DNA from: an uncultured Eubacteriales bacterium
GTDB taxonomy: Bacteria > Bacillota > Clostridia > Oscillospirales > Acutalibacteraceae
Direction of reading: 5' to 3'
NCBI GenBank assembly: GCA_934463265.1
Contig: CAKSIU010000010.1
Coordinates: 1 to 25,768 of the forward strand
Length of the DNA stretch: 25,768 nt
A program made the position numbers and the translations under genes. The notes beneath the pieces are model-generated. The model searched no databases. It worked only from the letters and a program-made list of their open reading frames with translations, and was not told the origin of the DNA. This document shows, in pieces, positions 21,617 through 25,768 of this stretch. Every line of letters begins with the position of its first letter. The first letter of the stretch is position 1.

Positions 21617-22696
21617 ATGAAAAAGTATAATGTTGGAATTTTAGGCGCCACCGGTATGGTCGGTCAGCGATTTATCACTTTGCTCGCGGAACATCCTTGG
21701 TTTAATATAACTGTGCTCGCTGCAAGTAAAAGTTCCGCTGGAAAGTCTTACGCCGAGGCTTTAAACGGCAGATGGGCTATGTCTAGCAAAATTCCCGAAA
21801 AAGTAAAAAATATGCCCGTTTACGATGCTGTTGACGATATAAAAAAAATTGTGGAGTCTGTGGATTTTGTGTTCTGCGCCGTTAATATGAAAAAAGACGA
21901 GGTAAGAACGCTCGAGGAAATGTACGCAAGGGCCGAATGTCCTGTAATTTCTAACAACAGCGCGCACAGAACTACTCCTGATGTGCCCATGATTATTCCT
22001 GAAGTCAATCCAGAACATTCGGAAATTATTTTCAGCCAGAGAAAACGTCTTGGAACGAAAAAAGGGTTCATCGCTGTTAAGTCAAACTGCTCTTTGCAAT
22101 GCTATGTTCCTGCAATTCATCCTCTTCTAGATTTTGGCGTTATAAAAGTTCTCGCTTGCACTTATCAAGCTATTTCCGGCGCGGGCAAAACTTTTGAGCG
22201 CTGGCCTGAAATGGTGGATAATATCATTCCTTACATCAGCGGCGAAGAGGAAAAATCTGAACGCGAACCTATGAAAATTTGGGGCAAAATTTCTCAGAAT
22301 GAAATAAAAAACGCCACCGTTCCAAATATTACTACTCAATGTATCAGAGTACCTGTAAGCGACGGCCATTCTGCTGCGGTTTTCGTTTCTTTTGAAAATC
22401 CTCCATCTTTGGAAGAAATTATTTCAAGATGGCAGACGTACAAGGGATTTCCTGATATCTTGAACCTTCCGAGTGCGCCAAAACAATTTTTGCACTACTT
22501 CGACGACCCATCTTTACCTCAAATTCGAAGTGCCAGAGAGCTTGAAAACGGTATGGCAATTTCTATCGGACGGTTGCGCGCTGACTCTCAATACGACGTA
22601 AAATTTGTCTGTATGTCGCACAACACTATTCGCGGTGCCGCCGGCGGTGCTGTTTTAATGGCTGAACTGCTCTGCGCAAAGGGGTTCTTTGACTAA
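21617..22696 (+). CDS. asd: Aspartate-semialdehyde dehydrogenase, archaeal/fungal-type
   Basis: Asd reduces aspartyl phosphate to aspartate semialdehyde, the branch point to lysine, threonine and methionine. This 359-residue protein belongs to the longer class seen in archaea, fungi and many Clostridia rather than the E. coli class. It has the NADP loop VGILGATGMVGQRF, SNNSAHRTTPDVPMIIPEVNP, the catalytic Cys158 in AVKSNCSLQ, the AISGAGKTFE stretch and VSDGHSAAVFVSFE. The start codon has only a weak AAAAG-type site, while a GAAAGGTAGG stretch sits about 40 bases upstream. It leads the asd-dapA-dapB operon. Confidence 0.96.
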   Translation: MKKYNVGILGATGMVGQRFITLLAEHPWFNITVLAASKSSAGKSYAEALNGRWAMSSKIPEKVKNMPVYDAVDDIKKIVESVDFVFCAVNMKKDEVRTLEEMYARAECPVISNNSAHRTTPDVPMIIPEVNPEHSEIIFSQRKRLGTKKGFIAVKSNCSLQCYVPAIHPLLDFGVIKVLACTYQAISGAGKTFERWPEMVDNIIPYISGEEEKSEREPMKIWGKISQNEIKNATVPNITTQCIRVPVSDGHSAAVFVSFENPPSLEEIISRWQTYKGFPDILNLPSAPKQFLHYFDDPSLPQIRSARELENGMAISIGRLRADSQYDVKFVCMSHNTIRGAAGGAVLMAELLCAKGFFD

Positions 22697-22720
22697 AATT
22701 TACATATGGGAGACATTTTT

Positions 22721-23614
22721 ATGAAAAAAATTATATTTAAAGGCTCAGGAGTGGCAATCGTTACTCCTATGTTCGATGACGGAAGCATAAATTTTGATGC
22801 TTTAGGTGAAATAATTGAGTTTCAAATAAAAAACAAAACCGTCGCGATAATTACTTGCGGAACAACCGGTGAAGCTGCTACAATGAGCGAGGATGAGCGT
22901 TCTGCTGTGATTAAATATACTGTCGAAAAAGTCGCAGGAAGAATTCCGGTTATCGCCGGAACAGGCAGCAACAACACTGAAAACGCTCTTAAAATGTCAA
23001 AAACAGCGCAAAATCTCGGTGTTGACGCACTTTTGATTGTTACTCCTTATTACAACAAAACATCGCAAAAAGGCCTAATTGAGCATTATACTTACATTGC
23101 TGATAATGTGGATTTACCGATAATTTTGTACAATGTTCCTTCGCGTACCGGCGTTTCTATCCGTCCGGAAACTTACTTCGAGCTTTCTAAGCACCCTAAC
23201 ATCGTAGCGGTAAAAGAGGCCAACGGCGATATCTCCTCTATTGCTAAAACTATTTCTCTTTGTGGCGACAATCTTGCGGTTTATTCTGGCAACGACGACC
23301 AGATAATTCCTATTTTATCGCTTGGTGGCCTCGGTGTTATCTCTGTTTTTGCAAATGTTTGCCCTCTTGAATGTCACGAAATTAATCAAAAATACTTCGA
23401 TGGCAAATTCTCTGAAGCAAGAGATTTATTCTTAAAGGCAAATGAATTGATGAATATGCTCTTTTGCGACGTTAATCCAATTCCTGTAAAAGAAGCGATG
23501 AATCTGATCGGCTTTGACTGCGGAAATTGCAGACTGCCTCTTGTTTCTCTCTCGGCCGAAAACAAAGAGAATTTAATTATGGCTATGAAAAACTTCGATG
23601 TTAATAATAAATAA
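22721..23614 (+). CDS. dapA: 4-hydroxy-tetrahydrodipicolinate synthase
   Basis: DapA condenses pyruvate with aspartate semialdehyde, the first committed step to diaminopimelate and lysine. The 297-residue TIM-barrel protein has the TTGEAATMS motif (Thr48), the LYNVPSRTG stretch with Tyr137, and the Schiff-base Lys165 in VAVKEANGD. All catalytic residues are in place and length is typical. ATG 22721 follows a GGGAG site by eight bases; ATG 22706 overlaps that site. It follows asd by 24 bases and precedes dapB. Confidence 0.97.
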   Translation: MKKIIFKGSGVAIVTPMFDDGSINFDALGEIIEFQIKNKTVAIITCGTTGEAATMSEDERSAVIKYTVEKVAGRIPVIAGTGSNNTENALKMSKTAQNLGVDALLIVTPYYNKTSQKGLIEHYTYIADNVDLPIILYNVPSRTGVSIRPETYFELSKHPNIVAVKEANGDISSIAKTISLCGDNLAVYSGNDDQIIPILSLGGLGVISVFANVCPLECHEINQKYFDGKFSEARDLFLKANELMNMLFCDVNPIPVKEAMNLIGFDCGNCRLPLVSLSAENKENLIMAMKNFDVNNK

Positions 23615-23638
23615 AATTTTTTGATAGGAAGTGTAAAA

Positions 23639-24391
23639 TTGACTAAAATTATATTAAGTGGCTCTAGCGGACAAATGGGTTGTACTTTAAATCGAATCAT
23701 TTCTGAGCGAAGCGACTGCACTGTGGTTGCCGGAATCAGTAAAAATTCAAATAGCAGTGACAACTTTCCAGTTTTTAATTCTCCAGACAAAATTAACGTA
23801 GACGCGGATGTGATTATTGACTTTTCTAATCCGGATTTGATTGATTCACTTTTAAGTTTTGCAACTTGCAAAAAAATGCCGATTGTAATATGCACAACTG
23901 GTTTTACCGATGAACAAATTGCTAAAATTAAAGACACATCAAAATTGATTCCTATTTTCTTTTCTGAAAATATGTCTATCGGAATAAATCTTTTAATCGA
24001 ACTTGCCAAAAAAGCTGCTTTAGTTCTCGGTTCAAATTTTGACATTGAAATAGTTGAAAAACATCACAATAAAAAAATCGATGCGCCTAGCGGGACTGCT
24101 TTGATGATTGCAAATGCGATAAATTCTGTTAATAATCAAAACTTAAGCTACGTTTATGAAAGACATTCTAAAAGAGAGCCTCGAAGTCACAGAGAAATTG
24201 GAATTCATTCCATTCGTGGTGGCACTATTGTCGGCAAACACGATGTCGTTTTCGCCGGTAAAGATGAAGTTTTGACTTTGTCTCACACGGCTCAGTCAAA
24301 AGGAATTTTCGCTGTTGGTGCCATTAATGCCGCCATTTTTCTTTTGTCAAAATCTGCTGGACTATATAATATGTCTGACTTATTAAAATAA
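23639..24391 (+). CDS. dapB: 4-hydroxy-tetrahydrodipicolinate reductase
   Basis: DapB reduces the DapA product with NAD(P)H in the diaminopimelate/lysine pathway. The 250-residue protein starts (M)TKIILSGSSGQMGCTLNRII, a Rossmann nucleotide loop, and has the substrate motif VEKHHNKKIDAPSGTALMIANAI with its paired histidines, then IGIHSIRGGTIVGKHDVVFAG. Length is slightly short but complete. I choose TTG 23639, six bases after AGGAAG; TTG 23621 lies before that site. The operon ends here at a shared bidirectional terminator. Confidence 0.96.
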   Translation: MTKIILSGSSGQMGCTLNRIISERSDCTVVAGISKNSNSSDNFPVFNSPDKINVDADVIIDFSNPDLIDSLLSFATCKKMPIVICTTGFTDEQIAKIKDTSKLIPIFFSENMSIGINLLIELAKKAALVLGSNFDIEIVEKHHNKKIDAPSGTALMIANAINSVNNQNLSYVYERHSKREPRSHREIGIHSIRGGTIVGKHDVVFAGKDEVLTLSHTAQSKGIFAVGAINAAIFLLSKSAGLYNMSDLLK

Positions 24392-24397
24392 AAAACA

Positions 24398-24427
24398 GCG
24401 CCGCGCGATATAGTGCGGCGCATTTTT
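24398..24427. terminator. Bidirectional terminator, copy 2 of a shared sequence
   Basis: A 7-bp GC stem, GCGCCGC with GCGGCGC, closes the loop GCGATATAGT. ATTTTTATTT follows on the plus strand and TGTTTTTTATTTT on the minus strand. It serves convergent dapB and ndk. Stem core and loop match the terminator at 15052-15077 except for one loop base. Confidence 0.92.
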
Positions 24428-24429
24428 AT

Positions 24430-24834
24430 TTAGTTAAAAAACCTATTTATTTCAATTTCTGCATTTTCAACCGAGTCCGAACCATGAATAATATTCTCAG
24501 AAGTACAAAATGCGTAATCTCCGCGAATTGTTCCCGCTGTGGCTTCTTCAAATTTAGTTGCACCCATCAAGATTCGTATACCTTTTACTGCATTTTCGCC
24601 CTCAACAATCATCGCTAAAACCGGGCCAGATGTCATATAGGAAACTATTTCTGGAAAAAACGGCTTGTCTGCAATATGCGCATAATGCTCCCGAAGAATT
24701 TTTTCATCGAGATTTAACATTTTAGCATTAGTAATTCTGTAGCCTTTTTTTTCTATTCTAGAAATTACCTCGCCCATCAAACCTCTCTTAATACAATCTG
24801 GTTTTAACATAATATAAGTTCTTTCAGTAGCCAT
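24430..24834 (-). CDS. ndk: Nucleoside-diphosphate kinase
   Basis: Ndk balances nucleoside triphosphate pools through a phosphohistidine intermediate. The 134-residue protein has the start ERTYIMLKPDCIKRGLMGEVISR, the GATKFEEATAGTIRGDYA loop, and the catalytic His117 in ENIIHGSDSVENAEIEI. Length is normal. ATG 24834 follows an AGGAG site by seven bases; an in-frame ATG at 24879 would place the start inside the tRNA-Cys terminator and is rejected. It is downstream of tRNA-Cys on the same strand, separated by that terminator. Confidence 0.97.
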   Translation of the reverse strand: MATERTYIMLKPDCIKRGLMGEVISRIEKKGYRITNAKMLNLDEKILREHYAHIADKPFFPEIVSYMTSGPVLAMIVEGENAVKGIRILMGATKFEEATAGTIRGDYAFCTSENIIHGSDSVENAEIEINRFFN

Positions 24835-24852
24835 ATAGATACTCCTTTTGTT

Positions 24853-24883
24853 AAAAAAATAAACCTCCTGCTTTTGCAAGAGG
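24853..24883 (-). terminator. Terminator of tRNA-Cys
   Basis: On the minus strand CCTCTTGC and GCAGGAGG form an 8-bp stem (one G-T pair) with an AAAA loop, followed by TTTATTTTTTTAAC. It lies seven bases after the tRNA 3' end. Confidence 0.8.
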
Positions 24884-24890
24884 GTACAAC

Positions 24891-24964
24891 TGGAGGCGCC
24901 ACCCAGATTTGAACTGGGGATCAGGGTTTTGCAGACCCATGCCTTACCACTTGGCTATGGCGCC
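24891..24964 (-). tRNA. tRNA-Cys (anticodon GCA)
   Basis: The minus strand folds into a standard cloverleaf: acceptor GGCGCCA with TGGCGCC, D-arm GCC...GGC, anticodon loop CTGCAAA giving GCA, and TpsiC loop GTTCAAATC. The discriminator base is T, the known identity element of Cys tRNA, and CCA is encoded. Confidence 0.97.
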
Positions 24965-24970
24965 AACAAA

Positions 24971-25001
24971 AAGTTGAATATAAATAAATTATATACAACT
25001 T
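24971..25001 (-). terminator. Possible terminator of the lipoprotein gene
   Basis: On the minus strand an imperfect AT-rich stem (AAGTTGTATATAA with TTTATATTCAACTT) runs into CTTTTTG just before tRNA-Cys. It contains a TATAAT, so it could instead be part of the tRNA promoter. Confidence 0.45.
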
Positions 25002-25009
25002 AAAAATGC

Positions 25010-25663
25010 TTACACATTCACTACCGAACCAAACGGAAACTCATCATCAAACATTCTTTTTGACTTTTTTCTTGAACCAAAGGGGAAATCATCATCAAAC
25101 ATATGTTCTAAATCACGACTCATTTCATCCATGCTTTTTTCAAATTCTTTGACACCATCGCTATATTTAAATAACATATCTTGTTGAGAAATCTTAAAGT
25201 CTCCGCTATAATTTTCAGCAACAATCTTAATTATATTACTACCTTTGCTACAATGTACACTTATATTTCCACTATAACTGCGCTCATTTTGAGCATTTAC
25301 TTCCTTTAAAACTTTAACATTTAAATTTGGGTCAACCAAAACCAACTTTGCTTTTCCGGAATTAGCATTGATTGAAAAATTTATTTCACCATCACAGTCT
25401 GTTTCAACATCGGCAACGGCTAATTGACAACCACCATCAAATCCTTCAACCTGAACTGCATAAGATTTGCCATCATCTTGAGGATTTCCAGTCCAACCTT
25501 TTCGGCAACTGAAACTGTTACTCGATGCTATTTTAGAGTCATTATAATAATCCTCACTACCGAAACTTTCAACATGGCAACCAGTTAATGAAAAAGGCAA
25601 TGTTGCAAGTATAATTGCGCCTACAATAAACTTCCCATGTAAATTTTTACTTTTAATAAACAA
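25010..25663 (-). CDS. Lipoprotein with a duplicated C-terminal MFDD(D/E)FPFGS motif
   Basis: The family is not recognised. The 217-residue protein has a lipoprotein signal (1-28, lipobox LTGC with Cys29), then a beta-rich domain (about 50-165) with FSINANSGKAKLVLVDPNLNVKVL and GSNIIKIVAENYSGDFKIS, which resembles small carbohydrate- or ligand-binding lipoprotein folds. An acidic helix (EFEKSMDEMSRDLEHMF) follows. The end carries two near-identical 10-residue motifs, MFDDDFPFGS at 188 and MFDDEFPFGS at 204, split by the basic RKKSKR. The start is TTG 25663 with AGGAG nine bases upstream. It lies 33 bases downstream of tRNA-Gly on the same strand, so it may be transcribed with that tRNA. Surface-exposed after lipid anchoring; role unknown. 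Confidence 0.7.
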   Translation of the reverse strand: MFIKSKNLHGKFIVGAIILATLPFSLTGCHVESFGSEDYYNDSKIASSNSFSCRKGWTGNPQDDGKSYAVQVEGFDGGCQLAVADVETDCDGEINFSINANSGKAKLVLVDPNLNVKVLKEVNAQNERSYSGNISVHCSKGSNIIKIVAENYSGDFKISQQDMLFKYSDGVKEFEKSMDEMSRDLEHMFDDDFPFGSRKKSKRMFDDEFPFGSVVNV

Positions 25664-25695
25664 CCTTTAAAACTCCTATAATTTAGTGTACAAAA

Positions 25696-25768
25696 TGGAG
25701 CGGATGACGAGGCTCGAACTCGCTACCTCCACCTTGGCAAGGTGGCGCTCTACCAGATGAGCTACATC
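25696..25768 (-). tRNA. tRNA-Gly (anticodon GCC), cut by the window edge
   Basis: The minus strand shows the D-arm GTAGCTC...GAGC, an anticodon stem around TTGCCAA giving GCC, a TpsiC loop GTTCGAGCC, the acceptor 3' strand CATCCGC, discriminator T and an encoded CCA. The first few 5' bases, expected to complete GCGGATG, lie beyond the window end. Confidence 0.95.

Noticed and set aside
23386..24045. Long minus-strand frame of 219 codons
   Set aside because: It is antisense across the dapA-dapB junction; both of those are certain genes on the plus strand.

Overview
This is an AT-rich chromosomal window from an anaerobic, Clostridia-type member of the Bacillota. The main evidence is the gene order queA-tgt-yajC-TIGR04086-scfA-scfB, which includes the Clostridia marker peptide SCIFF. 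Shine-Dalgarno sites are strong AGGAGG/GGAGG types, TTG and GTG starts are common, and there are a SpoIIM-like protein, a FeoAB iron transporter and MEP-pathway isoprenoid synthesis. The standard genetic code fits every gene. Species cannot be named from this sequence.

Layout. (1) Positions 1 to about 4030 are the right end of a prophage or related integrated element. A leftward recombination module (48-aa membrane-anchored protein, Cys-rich zinc-binding-like protein, Sak/DUF1071 annealing protein, RusA resolvase, SSB) is divergent from a ribbon-helix-helix protein and a large serine recombinase. The element has cut feoB: FeoB homology stops inside its conserved NGRFP motif, next to the recombinase gene. 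(2) 3946-5757 is the feoA-feoB operon with feoB truncated. (3) 5854-8652 holds a frame-broken membrane-protein gene, ispE, and a small accessory patch. The patch has a double-glycine-leader peptide, a four-TM membrane protein with a truncated paralogue beside it, and a DUF378 gene. (4) 8717-12929 is a leftward operon trmL-pgk-tpiA-gpmI for lower glycolysis. A perfect 89-nt cloverleaf-shaped inverted-repeat element lies between pgk and tpiA. The PGK lacks the nucleotide-metal Asp of its GGGD motif (Ala instead). (5) 13087-15736 holds a small membrane protein, an orphan OppA-type lipoprotein and a SpoIIM-like protein. (6) 15917-21398 runs leftward: a secreted/membrane Cys-rich protein with an exact 22-residue tandem repeat, then the SCIFF maturase and precursor, TIGR04086, yajC, tgt and queA. 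(7) 21617-24391 is a rightward asd-dapA-dapB lysine/diaminopimelate operon behind its own promoter. (8) 24430-25768 runs leftward: ndk, tRNA-Cys, a lipoprotein with a duplicated C-terminal motif, and a tRNA-Gly cut by the window edge.

How it fits together. Most of the window is housekeeping: glycolysis, queuosine tRNA modification with the Sec accessory YajC, and lysine/peptidoglycan precursor synthesis. The accessory interest lies in the feoB-targeting prophage, the SCIFF peptide pair, the double-glycine peptide patch, two unfamiliar secreted proteins, the structured element inside the glycolytic operon, and two near-identical bidirectional terminators at convergent gene ends. No stretch over 300 bases is without a gene. 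No CRISPR array, rRNA or insertion sequence was seen.
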